Below, one piece after another: positions 9,598 to 24,500 of a stretch of 64,000 nucleotides of DNA. Every line of letters begins with the position of its first letter. Position 1 is the stretch's first letter. Below the pieces are notes generated by a model. The model made no database searches. It had not been told where the DNA came from and worked only from the letters and a program-made list of their open reading frames with translations. Origin of the DNA: Platycnemis pennipes (Eukaryota; Arthropoda; Insecta; Odonata; Platycnemididae); contig OW121853.1 of assembly GCA_933228895.1 (NCBI GenBank), forward strand, positions 124,640,133 through 124,704,132, given 5' to 3'. The position numbers were made by a program, and so were the translations under genes.

Positions 9598-12500
9598 GTA
9601 AAACACTAACATTTAGGTGATTTCAATTGGCAATATGGATGTCACTCACTAAATAATTGAACATATTACTTTGTAATTCATGGATTAATTGGTAGCTTAT
9701 CTTTTCACAGGAGAGACAATTTTAGGAGATCAACCTTTAGTTGTTGAAGTTGGCACCAATCATCTTGGTCAGCATATGGTCCCCTGGACCCATCTTCCTT
9801 TGCTCCATGTCATGGTGAAAGTAGACGAACCTCTCTTATCAAAGGAAACTCTGAAAGAGTCAAATATTCTATATTTAACCCTTGAATCCATATATAACAT
9901 ACCCACTACTATGCCTGAGAATTTTGATTTTAAAGCAGGAATTGAAGTTCCAGTAAATGAGGTAATATTTCAGGATATACCTACTTAATTGTCCGTTTAC
10001 CTGACTCTCTCAATTCAATCAAGAGCAAACCTTTAATTTTTATGAGCTGCTGTGTTCTTATCTGGTAAAATGTATTAGAGTAGCTAAGAACCTACCAGTT
10101 AACTCTGAACATTTTCACTTTTATAGGCGGGACAAAGATTACTCAGATAACAAACCATCTGTGATTTTGCTTTCACTTTCTTAGAAATATGCACAGAGGC
10201 AGTTTAAGGTTGAATATCAGCTGAAAGGTGATTTTCTCTCATTACAAAAGAGTTCTTATATCATGAATAACACTCAGTCCATTGGAAGAATTTCTTTCTT
10301 GAATATTACAAGGCTGATTTCAATTTTCTAACTTGCTGGAAAAACTTTTATGACAGAATTAAGATCAACTTTAAAGCATTGACATAAATTTTATAAAAAA
10401 ATTTGAGTGAAACTCTAAAACCAACAATTCTTAAGCCCATTTCAAACGATACCTGATCCAGCACAAGACCTAGTGAGTTAGCCGCTACTTGCTATTGAGG
10501 ACGGAATCTAGCATGATTGGAACCATCCAAGGAGGTTTCACACGATCATTCACCTTGCACATGCTATGATGTGGTTTTCCATAATTAAAAAAAGAGGAGA
10601 TTGCACAGCATATTGACGAATGTCTATGAGATAACCAGCAATCACTTTTATGTATTTCTTTTTTTAAATATTCATTTGCCAATTTGTGCATTTCATTTTG
10701 TCTGTTTGGAGTGTCATAGTGATAGAATAAGAAATAAGGAGATTGTTAGAGAAGAGGACATCTTGTTGAAGGTTGATACCAATGAATTGATGTATTGAAT
10801 TTAATATTGGAGAGACAAAATTAAAAAAAGTGCAAAGAAATATAATAAAACTTCAATTTATAATCACTTTGGCATGATAGTCTGTAACATGACGTGATTG
10901 GTCAATGGCCACTGGGTCCTATAACTGGGAGCAGGTAGCAAACTAGTAGCGCATCAAGTAGCTGAGCGAGTATGATAGCGATCATGCTTGCTAACTAGCA
11001 AACTGGTTCTATATAACACGATACTGGAAAGCTATCGTACTAGCAAGTAACCTACTAGTTTGCTAGTGTGAAATGGCTACTAAATTCTATAATTCCTGAC
11101 CTGGTGGAGATCCCGACAGCTCTACATTCAGACAAATTCAATGTAGAATGTAGAAGGAAAAGTGAAGTGAGAGTGAGATCATCTAGAATTGGAGCTGAAA
11201 ATCAGTCATGTTACTCAAAATGCAAAAAACTTGTTACTTTAAACCTGCATAGATTGTTGATAATCAGAAATACAAATTGGAAAAAGTAATAATCTTTAAG
11301 TAAGGTGCACCTGGCATCCAGAACAAGAGTAAAATATGACTCTGGACATTGCAAGTGTGGGACAGGGCCTTAAAATGTGGGGCGCTAGTCAATCCTGGGG
11401 CCTGATCACAGATCTTCATAATATGCTTAGGGTTACCATATGTCCTCATTTGCGCAGACATGCCCTCAATTTTAGTCCAAAATTGACCTTCCACAAACTA
11501 TTTTTAAAGTGTATCAATTTGTCCATAATTTCTTGATTCAAATCAAGATCAATTTGAAACCAGTGAGAGAATCAATAATGATTAACATACACTATGGAAA
11601 TCGAAAACTTTCCATTTCCAGTGGACCATCTGCCACTGTGAACACTCATATTGGTTATTTTATGAGAAAATTAAACCGATGTCATCATGGATTCATTCCA
11701 TGTACTGAAAACATTCATTTGAAAATATATATTGCAACAACTTCCACTACAGAGAGTTATCGAGTACCCTAAAAACATCTTTATACATCTTTGCACGATA
11801 TGAACAACATCATTCTAAACAGAATTGCAGGTCAAACAGTGTCATACAAATCCATTGACTCCGTGATGGACCAAAGTGAAGCAGTGAATTTTCCAATGGA
11901 ATTTCTTAAGAATCTCAATGTTCCCAGATTACCTTCACTCATTCTGAATTTGTAAGTTGGAGTGCCAATTATATTACTCCATAACATCAATCAACCAAAG
12001 ATATACAATGGCACAGGATTAATAGTTAAAAAATCGATAAAAAATGTAATCGAAGCAACAATTCTGATTGGACCTCATATAGGTGAGGACCTAGTACTTC
12101 CAAAATACCACTCATTTCGACCGACATAGCGTTCAAGTTCAAATTACTTCAATTTCCAATATGCCTTGTGTTCGCTATGACCATCAATAAAGCACAAGGG
12201 CAATCTTTGCAAATGTGCAGTTTGAATTTAGAAAACGAATGCTTTTCTCATGGGTAATTATACGTCGCATGCTCCAGAGTCAGCAAACCATCTAATCTTT
12301 GTTTAAGCAGAAAACAGACAAACAAAAAATGTAGTCAATCCACTAGCTTTGCAAAAAAACATTATTTTCTGTGAAAAACAACTTTTTTCTTCCTTTCCTT
12401 TCATTCCACAGTATAGTTACAGCAACAATATTGAAGAAAATGATGTGTTTCCTTAGAGAATCTATCTCCGCTAGAATACTTTTATTTATTTTCCCATTCA

Positions 12501-15500
12501 TTTTATATCAGAATGAGCCACAGCAAAGCGTGACCGAGTTTAGTGTGATATAACTTGTTGAATCAGTACAAATTTATAGATGTAGATATTAGTCATGCAA
12601 CACCGATGGCTCTACAATAAACTATTAGCTTGGGCAATATGGTGGTGCTGCAGAAATTTCATGTTTTGAAAGCAAGAGCTTGTATTAAAGAATCCCTATG
12701 TTTAAGGCTGGTAGTATAAAGAGATTTGGTATGAAAATGGCATTTCAGGCAACTGAGTCCTGAAAAGTCCTCATTTTTTACCCAATTGTCCTCATTTCTA
12801 GATGAGCAAATATGGCAACTCCAAATATGCTTGTTCACATTATTAATGTGTTTTAGTTGTGCATAGAAGAGTAAAAATGTGATTTCATATTTAAAAAGTT
12901 ATTTGGTTCTTAAAATGTTTAAAGAATTTTTCTTTAAATCAATAATATATTTTTGCTGAGCAAATTGTTTGGATGGCTACTTTGATCAATGTTCTTCTGG
13001 AGGAGTGCACATTGTGGATAATGATGGTGACAACTGTTATTGTTAACAAGGCTTAATTTCCTGATTTTAAGAGGCCTTCAGGAGAACTGTCGTTCATGTC
13101 ACAGGGTGAAATATAAAAAAATTCTCGGTACATAAATTTCAAATTAAGCATGATATGACCCCAAAGTAAGGAAGGCAAGGGAAATAATTCGATCCCATAT
13201 AACCCATATTTCGAATCAATTATAATGGCCCTGTTTAAAAATCTTACTCACTCAATTTGTTATCCTGTACTTACGCATATGGAACATACATTTAAGAATA
13301 GCGGGTTGCATAGCTATCAACACCCTCTACAATCCTTTTCCTACAACTGAAGTTCTCCAATTAATATATTATTTTCTAGTATAGTACTAAATATTTTTGG
13401 GGAGAGAACATACATTATTTCCAGTACTCGGACTCACTCTTACATAGAGTGTTGCAAAGCAGGTCTTCTCTGGATTGGTAATTAGGACTTCATCTTCAAT
13501 TTACAAATCTTATAATTACTTGAAGTTTGACCCATTACACAGTAGTGAACATAAATGCCTTTTAACACCCTATTACGGCAGATTTATGAAGCCATATCTT
13601 TAAACATGAATTGTATGTCTAAATGTGATAAAAAGACTATGTTTTGGTTTGGTTTGTGGACTGGCAATTTTATCCTTGTACCCATAAATTCCTCTTGCAC
13701 TTTGGATCGTACTAATCCACCTCCCTCAAGTCATCCCAAACTGCTAACAACACTTCACCTATGCATTAGAAGGGGCCCTGTTCTCTCCTCAAAGTTTTCC
13801 CCTTACCCTTCAGTGTCACAGAAAGCCCCATTATCTTTTTATACATTATTTCTCAAACTCTTTTTATTATTGACGTACATGATGTCAAAAATTTATTGGC
13901 TTGAGAGAGGCTTGTTCAGCACTCAAAGAGTTAAGGAGCTACATTTATTATGACTCCGTGATCAGTGTTCTCGAAGGCTCCTTAAGAATCGTGACTTTAG
14001 AAACTTGAGTCATTCCTCAACATTCAAAGTCTGTATGATGTTGTCATTCCATTTACATGCACCAAAGAAGTTTGCCCTTGTTTGCAGTGAAATATGGTGT
14101 TACAGAGGAATGATAAAGATTAAATGGAGAAACTTAATAAATTGCGAAAAATTTCTCAGAGGAGTGGGAAACAATTATCATGAAAATTTTGAGGAGAAAA
14201 ACATCAGAGAAACAATTGAAAGGCAGGTAATAAATAAAGCCCCATGTGATTGGAAAGCCAATGTGATTGGAAGAACTTAGGAGCAAGGTCGAGAATGATA
14301 AATATGTATGGAGCAAGTTATGAGTAATGCAAAGGAGAAGATTTGCGTTAATATGAAAAGGTTTGCAGGAAAATTCAGTGGAGAGCAGTAACACATAATT
14401 GATACTTCATGATATTTTTGATATAACTACTTGGATATCCCATTTATGGATAAACTATTTGGATGCCTTGTTTGTCCCACAAAATAGTCATTTCAGAAGT
14501 TAAATTGGTCACAGCATCTTTCAAAGAAATATGTTGACACTTAACTTCACCTCATACATGTTCATAAGGGATACATAAATTCTTTCAGAGAATCATTAGG
14601 ATGAGCCAACATGTCTTCGTTATTCATGCATTCTTTTCCTTACAAAGGTCTTTGCTTTAAAAATGATCATCAGGCAGATTAGTTAATATGTGCTACATTT
14701 CCTGGGACGGGATTTTTTGGTAATAGGACAAGCATCAATTGCAGCCAGATATCTGGTTTCATGCCATGTTATTAATACGACTGAACAATTATGGTGATGG
14801 TGATAACTATCACCAACAATGGTGATAGTTATAAGCTTTCATAGGTTTTAAGCTGTCTGTGACAGCCAGTTCAATTATCATCTTCCTGGTGCTCAAAGTG
14901 GGAGGTTGAAATTCTGCTTAAGGCACAGATGTTCTCTTTGTTCTAGGATTAAGATCTAAGGTTGAAGGCCTAGCCATGTTGAAACAACCGTTCCCAGCAG
15001 ATCACCAAAGTTAAGCAACGTTGGGCCTGGACTGCATTTGGATGGGTGACCCTCCTCCTTACCCCTTACTGTGGTGTTCCTGTCACCTATATGTGCATAG
15101 CTGGGTAGAAAAGCGTTAATCTGTTAATCGTTAATTAACGAAGTTAACATATTGCTTAACGTTTTAACTTTTAAGTTAAATCCAAAAACTATTAAAGGTC
15201 TTATTAACTTCCGTTAACTTTTAATTCTGTTAATTTTAGTGCGTTACTTTTGTTTAGAGCCATCTGGATTGCCATTTAACTTCGTGAAGGAGTTGTGTTG
15301 AGAATGCAATTCAGAGAACTCTGCGTTTGTACTGCAATCAGACTTTTACATAACTTTTACAGAAAACATTTACACAGTCAAGACTCACGTTACCACCCTA
15401 AACAATCTTAAACAAGACATGAGGAGAACGCATCCATCTAAATACGTTCAATTTGAAGAAAAAGTAAAGGCAGGATCAACTCACGGGAAAACGAAAACCA

Positions 15501-18500
15501 AGTCTAAGGCTTCTTCAAGAGCTGTGGATTCTTCATATGTCAATAGTTTTTTCACCATCTAATGGCAAAAAAACTACGCCAGCAAAATATTAGTGAATCT
15601 TTTGGTATCGCAGCTACCAGTAGTGGCGTATCCCAAGGTTTCTATTTCCACAATCAAATACAAACAGCGTCAGGTCCAACTTTACTGACGGAAACGGTTA
15701 ATTACAATGAAACTCCATACCTCATCTGTATAAGTCTACATTACCTAAGCTATACTGTTTATTAAGTATTTTTGACCATGAAATTCTTATTAAGTTCATT
15801 GATGTTAAAAATACCTAAATGTTAAGTGACATGTAATTCAAAATTGCCAACAATTTGATATAGATTTTTAACTTTAACAGATAACTTTAACTCGCATTAA
15901 ATTTTCATCAAGATAACGATTTAACGATTAACGAAGTTAACTTTTTGAGTAGCTTTTAATACATTAACGAAGTTAATTTTTGGATTAACTTTGCCCAGCT
16001 ATGTATATGTGTCTATATAGCTGACAGCTTTAGCTGTCAGAATTTACTGATGGGTTGTTACGTATACTCTATATAGTTCACCATCACCCTAAATAGTCAC
16101 TATGATACGTGACGATAGGATGGCATAAAAATTCACATAGTTTATAAAGAGTGCATCTTAACTTAAGCAAATTTGCAACCTTTATCAGCTGTTGTTATAG
16201 CAGACTTTGACTGAACTGTTTTTAATCATTCAGTCCTAAACGTTTTGCATTTTTTGCTGGTGGGATCTTTTGCCACTGAAATCTTCCTTTACCTACTGTT
16301 TGCATCTCTTCATTGTCCCTTTTTCATCCAATTTGTCACATCTGATGAGAGTTGAAGCTAGGTGCTGCCTTTTTCTTTAACCCTCTTAGTGCTGGCATTT
16401 CTCCTGGGGTACTAGTGAGAAATGTGGAGGGTAATTTAATAAGATGTAGCACCTTAGGGAAAAAAACATTATGAAGCTATTATTATAAATATCCAAATGC
16501 CCTTTTTTTACATTACGTAAGTTGAGCTAACTAATAATGATAATTTTTTTTTACATTGACTGCAAAATAAATGTCATTATTTTAGTGTCATAAAGTTGAA
16601 CAATATATTGATATTGGGCCGATATATCAGCCCACCACACTTTTCACCCGAGATGAAAAAGTTGATACATTCGCACTAAGAGGGTTAAGTAGGTACTGAG
16701 TTTTTACTGAATATTAGTTCTATAGGCTGAAGTAAATTAATTGATGTTCTACACGTTTCAGAGATATGAAGAAATCTATTTCAATGATGGAAGGTTCTTT
16801 ACTACAAAGGACATTGAAAACTGGAAACATTGGCATGGACTTCCATTCCTTCCTGGAAGAAATGCCTTAACCAAGCAGCGGTATGTATGGAAAATTCTTA
16901 CCCTTACTCAGAGTGAAAACAATGTATCAGAATGACACTATTCAAGGTTTGAGGTCCTCTGTACTTCAAAATATTCAAATGAAAAAGTACATGGATGAAG
17001 ATTCCCTTTCACTTGGTTAGTCATCACCTCACTCCACCCTAAATATAAAGAAACTTAGACAATACATACAAGCTCAATTGTAACACACTGGGTGCTAGTT
17101 TCATTTTAATTAATGGAATGTGCCCAAGCTATTCATGCAAACTGTCATGACTGGAAAAGTTATTATGCTCCTTCCAACATGTCGTTAGCTATTTGCATGA
17201 TAATACACCCATTAGGCTTGGCCCATGCACTAAGGGTAACTGAATACATGTAAAAGCATCTTCATTTCTCACTTAATTTCTCTGCAAGATGGCGAATGCA
17301 CCATCATGCATGCCTTCTCAAGCCATTTGACCTGGTTCACAAACCACTCATGGCTGAGAGAAAATTGGCAAAACCACTGTGGAACAATGAAAATAACATA
17401 TCTACGGCTGAAATAAATAACAAATGAAGATTAGTATCCACAAAGCCGTAACCATTAGGGGGCAAAGGAATAAAAACAGGGGGGAGAGCGGGAAGGAAGG
17501 AGTATGTACAAAGTAAGGGAGCTCTCAATCACACGTACAAAGTCAAGCATATGGAGAAACTTAAGTGGTAGTAAATGAAACATTCGCACACTCACTGCCA
17601 TGTTACAAATAACCATCACACTCAAAATTAAGGGAATCAAGGTAAAAATAAAAACAAACAGTGACTCACACAATCACTCACTCACTCACTCAGGTTTGTA
17701 TACAAAATACAGTCACATTCGTGAGTTGAATCACACACACAAGCAGGGTTTACGAGGATTTCTCCAATGCCATTGACCCGTCATACACGCAAGAAAAAAT
17801 AATAAAAGTGCGGGATAGTAAATAACTAAAGTATATAATTAAGCTTATAATAACTTCAAGCTTTCATTCACGTGGGTTTGCATACGATACACAGTCACCC
17901 TCGTGATTCTCATTCACACGCACACATACATGCAGGGTTCAGGGACTTTTCTTCAATCATGCACTCGGGTTTGTACATTCACAAAATACAGTCACACTCG
18001 TGAATCACATTCACACACACAGTCAGCATTTATGAGGAATCTCCTTCGCCAGTGACCTGTCACACTCACAGGGAAAGGAGTAAGAATGGGGAAAGGATGC
18101 CCAACCTCAAAAACTGACACCGGGTGTTTCACCTGCCAAGCAGGCCTCGTCAGAGGAGAATGTTCTCTCATGTGTCATTTACTGCCACTTAAGTTTCTCT
18201 GTATGCTTGACTTTGTACGTGTGATTGAGAGGTCGCTTACTTTGTACATACTCTTTCCTTCCCCCTCTTCCCCCTTTTTTATTCCTTTGCCCCCTAATGG
18301 TTACGGCTTTGTGGACACTAATCTTCATTTGTTAAAACCACTGTGATTGAGAATACATTAAATTATCACATGGGATTAAGAAAAGTTATGTTAAACTCGA
18401 AGGTTGGTCTGAACCGTGAAGGAAGAAGCTCACATAATACTAAGTCAAATGGCGTGTGAAACCAGAGTATGGGGGCCAGTTCCTTTCCCTGCACCAAATG

Positions 18501-21500
18501 TAATTTTTCAAAAAGATCTGTGACCGAGATAATAACACATACATATGGTTCAACTGGATAGATCCAGGGCCTCTCCTGGATTTGAACCTAAAACCTCTAG
18601 TTGGCAGACATTTACTCTACCCTCTGGGTATCCCCTATACAGATTAACCACTATTTTTTCACTTTACCAAATTAAACTAGTGCTTAAATTCAAAGTTGGC
18701 CGTGAAAACTTTAGCGGCATTATCTGCTGAAATTGCACAATAGCAGATATTCCACAGAGAAAATATCATTCACCTTGACCGGGACTCGAACCCGGACCCC
18801 CTGATTTCCTCGGAGAAAGAGGACGTCTTGGTAGCTTAACTGGTAGAGCACCTGGCTGGAAATCAGGGGTCTGGGTTCGGCTCCCGGTCAAGGCAAATGA
18901 TATTTTCTCTGTGGAACATCTGCTATTAAACTAGTACTAATTTTGACAACATGAGTTTTTGATTAACAGGGACTTAATTATTCCATTTGACTTTTAGAAA
19001 GGGTTAAAGTTTTTGTCATGGATGCAAATAACTATTTAATATACTCTTGTTGCTCTTTGAGGCTAATTTAAGTGTAATACACATTAATAACTCTGTGAAG
19101 CAGTGAAATAAAGCATCAACAATAATACTAGCTACTTGCCATATCTGTATCCTACAGGATTAGTGAAGACCATCATGAGATAAGGAATCACACTGGGAAT
19201 GAAATCGACTTCAAGACACTCTTGAAGGAAGATGTTCCTCATGTGAGATGGAATACCTTAAAGAGGTGTTTTATGACAAAAGAAGCCACAGAGGAATTCA
19301 AAAGGATGCTATTCAAGTAAAATTCGATTGTTGACTGAAACATTTTACATAATTGAAGATTACTTAAAGAAAAATGACACCAATTTGCTTAATGATTTTC
19401 ATACTTAAAGGAATGGTCATGTGCCAATGGAATTTTTGGTTGAATCGCAAGAAGAGAAAGCTGGTGAAAAGTCAAAAAACAAAAAATCTAAAGAAACAGA
19501 ACCCACAGCTATTCTGCACTTAGCTTCTTACTTGGAGTTGAGTCCACTTCTTTACCCAGGAGGTAAAACACCAAAATTTATGTAAATTTTTTTCGATTTC
19601 TTCAAGGAACTGTAAAAGATAAAAATGTCTTACTATTACAACGCAAACATTCATGATCTCTTTATTTTTGCTGTTATCTGAGAGGAATTTCATGTGTTGG
19701 GTTGAAAATATCCTATTCATTTATATTTTTCCCATTTACAATGATATATTTTTTAAGTGTCTTGCGACTGACCAACTTGGTATTAAATTGATTTACCTAA
19801 TTGGAATTTAATAATTAAGTTCCTCAGGAAAGGAATTATACTCCTTAAAAATTGAGTTTTACATTTAAAAATTGAGTGTAAATCCATATCAAGTGTGGAA
19901 TTTTTGCATTGTACCAAATAGGATACAGCATTCAAAACCATCTTACTACCTCATATTACAACCATAACAATTATTTGAATGAAAATGTTAATTTTAGCAT
20001 TTCCATAAAGAATTATGATAAAATTATTCCCATACTTTGGCAACAATTAGTATAAGACCCATTCATTACCTAGGATTATGCATTATCCATTTTTATCTAT
20101 GTATCCAAATTTATATTTTAGTTAAAAATTAACAGGTGCTGAGGATTGAAAGCAGTGTTTTCATTACAGAAGCCCTTCACTGGATGAATGAACAAATCTT
20201 GGAAAATTTCCATGAAATTTTATGAATACATGGGTTGCACAATTGGTTCAGGCAGTTATGCTATAATCAATTGCAATTACCAATGATTGTAGAATTCACA
20301 TTTACATTTGATTACAAAATTCCTTTTTCACTGAGGACATCTTACTCTTTAGAACAAAATCATTCTTCTTGATCTGATATTTGCTGTTTGTGTTTTCATT
20401 TTTACTTATTTCATTCCATTAATAACATATTTTTATTAGTTTTTAAATAGTCCTCTTCTGTTAGCAACTTTATCACCAAAGGCAATATCCAACTCTTTTT
20501 TTGAAAAGATCCAATTTTTCACCCCAAACACAACCATTTTCTATGGCACACATAAAATTCTTTTCTTCCATAAAATATTTCAAGAATAATATTACTCCTG
20601 CTTCCCCAGCTTGTTTTGCATTCTTAATGAGACTCATTAAAAAGTGATGAAGCTCCCAAAAGCCTCACTTTCAAATACTTATGCAGATTCACATGGAAAG
20701 TTTTCTTCTTCTCACTTTCATATCTAGAAACCTATGTTTTATTTTATTTTTAATGACTAAAGTCAATATTTCATCAACATGAAAGTTTTCACAAAGGTAT
20801 GCTTGTCAATATATTTTGGAAAAATAATAAACCTTCCATTGCTACCAATATGATATTAAGCTAATCTAACAATAAGACGTGATGTTTTATCTATCAATGG
20901 CAGAAAATATGAAAAGTGAAGCAAAGCCGGTGTGAATTTAATGGAAAAATAGTCAAAAGATAGTTTTCTGATTTCACATCGGTAAAACCTATGTATTTAG
21001 TTAAGGTCTGATGTGCATATTCAATCAAACAACACTTGCACTTTTTCACAGAGTTTATAATCCCCTAAACATTTCAACTCACTTAGTCATCTTCAGGTGC
21101 AAGACAAATTTGTCAAGGGAGACTCCACATTTACATTCAGAGAAGAAGGGACCAGAGAGAGAGAGAGGGGTGAGTTAAAGTGTGATTCCTAGGGCACAGC
21201 CAGAGCCACTTGAGCCACGTGGCTCTGATGCTGGATTAACTGTGCATGCACATTTGAAAAACCAAGCATATTGCGCGGCTCAAGCCATCTGTCACAGAAA
21301 ACTGGTAGGAGTAGGAATATAGCAGCCAGTCGCTGTCATTGTGTTGAGCATTCCCAACCACTGATATGCCGTTCTCCATCAGTGATGATGCCTCATCGTA
21401 CCTGCTAGTGGGGGCATATCCCAGCTTATACAATGCAACGAATGGAAACAATAAAAATCTTACCATCTGGGAGAATGTTTCGATGAAGATAGCCTTTACA

Positions 21501-24500
21501 ACTGGAAAATCAGGTAAAAAATTAAACAAGTGAAAATCACTTAAATTGCATTTAATATTTTTCATATTACGTTACGGACATTTGAATACGTATTCATTAT
21601 TAGTGTGGTTCGTCAGTTCTCCTGGCTTGATTTTCATACTGATGAAAAGAGCCTTGGGGACTGTTAAAATAATTTTGAAAATCTTCTCTTAAGGCCTGGT
21701 TACACGATACATTAACATGTACGAGTTAATGTGTAAATGCATGAACGTGAGAATGAACGTGAAAATTCACCGTGTAACCACACCAAAATGTACAAATGAA
21801 TGAATGCGTGAACAGAAAATAGAACTATTCTATTTGGTTCATGCATTCCCACAAGTTGCGCTGAAACCATTCAAGCAAATGTACATACATGAACCCATAC
21901 GTGTTTATGTATCATGTAACCAGGCCTTTATACTAAACTGCTCCACGTTTGCAAATCCACCATGTCTCGCTAATGGAACTATATTTTCTGTGGGCAAGGC
22001 TGCAGAATTACTGAAAAATGGTAGCATGTTATACTGTCTTTCTCAAGATATACATCTTAGAGAAGATTACGTAAACAGTAGGCTGTTAGGACAAGCTTAT
22101 TGCATACTTCAGGACTAATGGAAATTGGAGTATAAAATACTCTAAAGATTTGGCTTGGTAGAGCTAAATTATTTTCTGACACTCTTTGAGCCTGCAATAA
22201 CCTGTAATTAAATAATGCCTTTACCATATATTCTCTGGCCTGAAATTTTGTCTAAGGCTTCATCATATTTTCTCCCAGATGAAATAACCTCAACTATTCC
22301 ACGAGGGCTAACAATATCTGAACCAGGGAGGGGAGTTGGAGGGGGAAAGAAAGTTGCACTTACAATTATAATCACCCAATTTCTGATTTTTCCAAAATTC
22401 CACTGACCCCTTCTTTATCCTATAAAACTACCTCTGCCAAAACAAATTTAAAATTTGGATCTACCACTGCAAGTAACACAATGAATAAGTAATTTTTGTA
22501 ATTGAAGAATAGAGATCCTGATTTTGCCTAATTGATATTAGTGTGAATATAAACACTGAGTGGTAATACTCTACTGTGGTAGAAGTTCCCTTTCGTCTAA
22601 TATACCACTATGATACAATATGCTGATTCTAATAGTGATATAATGAAACAAAGACTCCATACTTATTTTTATCTTCCCTTTGGCCCAAGCAATTTGTCCT
22701 TTTCTCACAGTTAATTTCAAACTCTGAGCTGCACAATTCTCTGAATTAAGCATTGTGTTTCCCTTCACAAAACTCGTCTTTTCCTTGAAGATTACTCTTT
22801 GAGTTGAAACACATAGTGTGTAAAAAAAACTCTGTGGAAAAGTGAGAGTGTCATTTGATTGAATATGTTTTCCTTCCATTATATCAAGCCCGAGTCCTTT
22901 CAACTTAACCTGATGTACATATTGACCATACAAGAAGCAAAGAGACTGTAAAAACTCCTTTGTGGGAAATTCCTGTGCTATGCATTGGAAAATATAGTAT
23001 ATGTGCATCATTGGACAAATTTTGGGTATCACATGATCTAGTACAAAATATGACAAAAATTTTGATTTCATCCTTAATTTTAAAATCAACATATTATAGC
23101 ATTAGCTGGAATATCTTGATGATAACTATGTATCCCCCGACTGAGTGAAATATGGGAAGTAAATCTTCACTAATCATGACTGATTGCCCCTCCTGCTGCT
23201 TGGATTTCTCTCTATACCTGAAAGTTGTTCACAGCTGATTATGTATTATGGCTATGTAATGATTGAGAGGTATTTTCAGTAGTTGATAACGAATCCTTAC
23301 TTACCGCATCAATACTTTGAATGCTCTTTAACTATCCTCCCACTACTTCTCACTAGTGACAAGAATACGCTTAGCAAGTCCCATCTCCAATTTTGATGAA
23401 GAGGAACACTTGGAAAAAAGTCATACAGGGCAGAAAATGTTCAATGCTGTCATTGAGACACATGATCTACCATCAGCTGACATCGTTGAGAAAGAGAAAT
23501 CAAAATCGAAGAAAACCCATTCTCAAACAGAGAAGCCATCATTTGACCCAAAAACATTGGTGGAAGAACAGTTATTTGTAATTGTAGAAGTGGAATTGCT
23601 TAACCCTCTCATAATGCAGCCACCACTGCAGTGGCTGAGGAAAAGGTGATTTTTATATTTCCCAAGTGACATATGTGATGAATTTTTTTGGCGTGACAGT
23701 TTATTTTTCTAATCTGTACTGAAATGCAATACATGCCTTGTCACAGCATTAATAAATTATTTTCTCACCAGGATAAATGAAATGATCCCTGAGAGAAAGG
23801 AGTTGAAAAAGAGTATAAAAAGTGAAACAACAATCATAGAAGACTTTAGGTATTGCATTAAAGTTCTGCATGGAAAGCTACACCATGAATTCTGTAATTA
23901 TGTTGAGCACCTAAAAAAGTGTCCATCAGAAAGGGATGTGAAGCCTTTTGCTACAGGGCGGGATATGCTCCCAGGTTTTACTGATTACCTCAAGTCTACT
24001 GGAAATGATATTCTTATTGAGGAGACATTAAAGAAAGAAATAACTAATATCTGCAGGCTTAGATTGAGGAAAAAAATTGAAAATGGAAGTACGCTGGATA
24101 TTATGGTAAACATTTCATTCAAAACACATCAGTAACTCTATTTTGCTACAGAAGACTCTGCACAATAATATAAGTTGTGGGTTAGTTGTTGCTCTTAATT
24201 TGTAGAGCATTTAATTTATGGTTGTAATTGAAGTGTGATTGGATAGTATGAAAGGCAATGTGAGTCACAATTAATTTAGATGATATTAGATTATTTTAAT
24301 TCATAATGCTCTGGTGCTCTTCATTACTCACTGTGGAAATAACCTGCAGGTATTTTTTCATGCAAAAATGTCAAAGAATAGGAGCAATACAGCATGTACA
24401 CAATATTACATAGTGGTATTACACACTTGGTTATTAGATACAAAAGTAGTCCTTAATGGTGAATTTGGATACCATTAGGAGGTCAATTATGGAATTTATT

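Noticed and set aside
17337..17673. Minus-strand frames with hydrophobic residues as a small membrane-protein gene
   Set aside because: The same frames recur on the other strand at 18086-18346 because of the large inverted repeat; they are repeat sequence.
18822..18903. Functional tRNA gene
   Set aside because: Box A and box B are good, but the acceptor stem does not pair and the sequence is one arm of a repeated SINE dimer.
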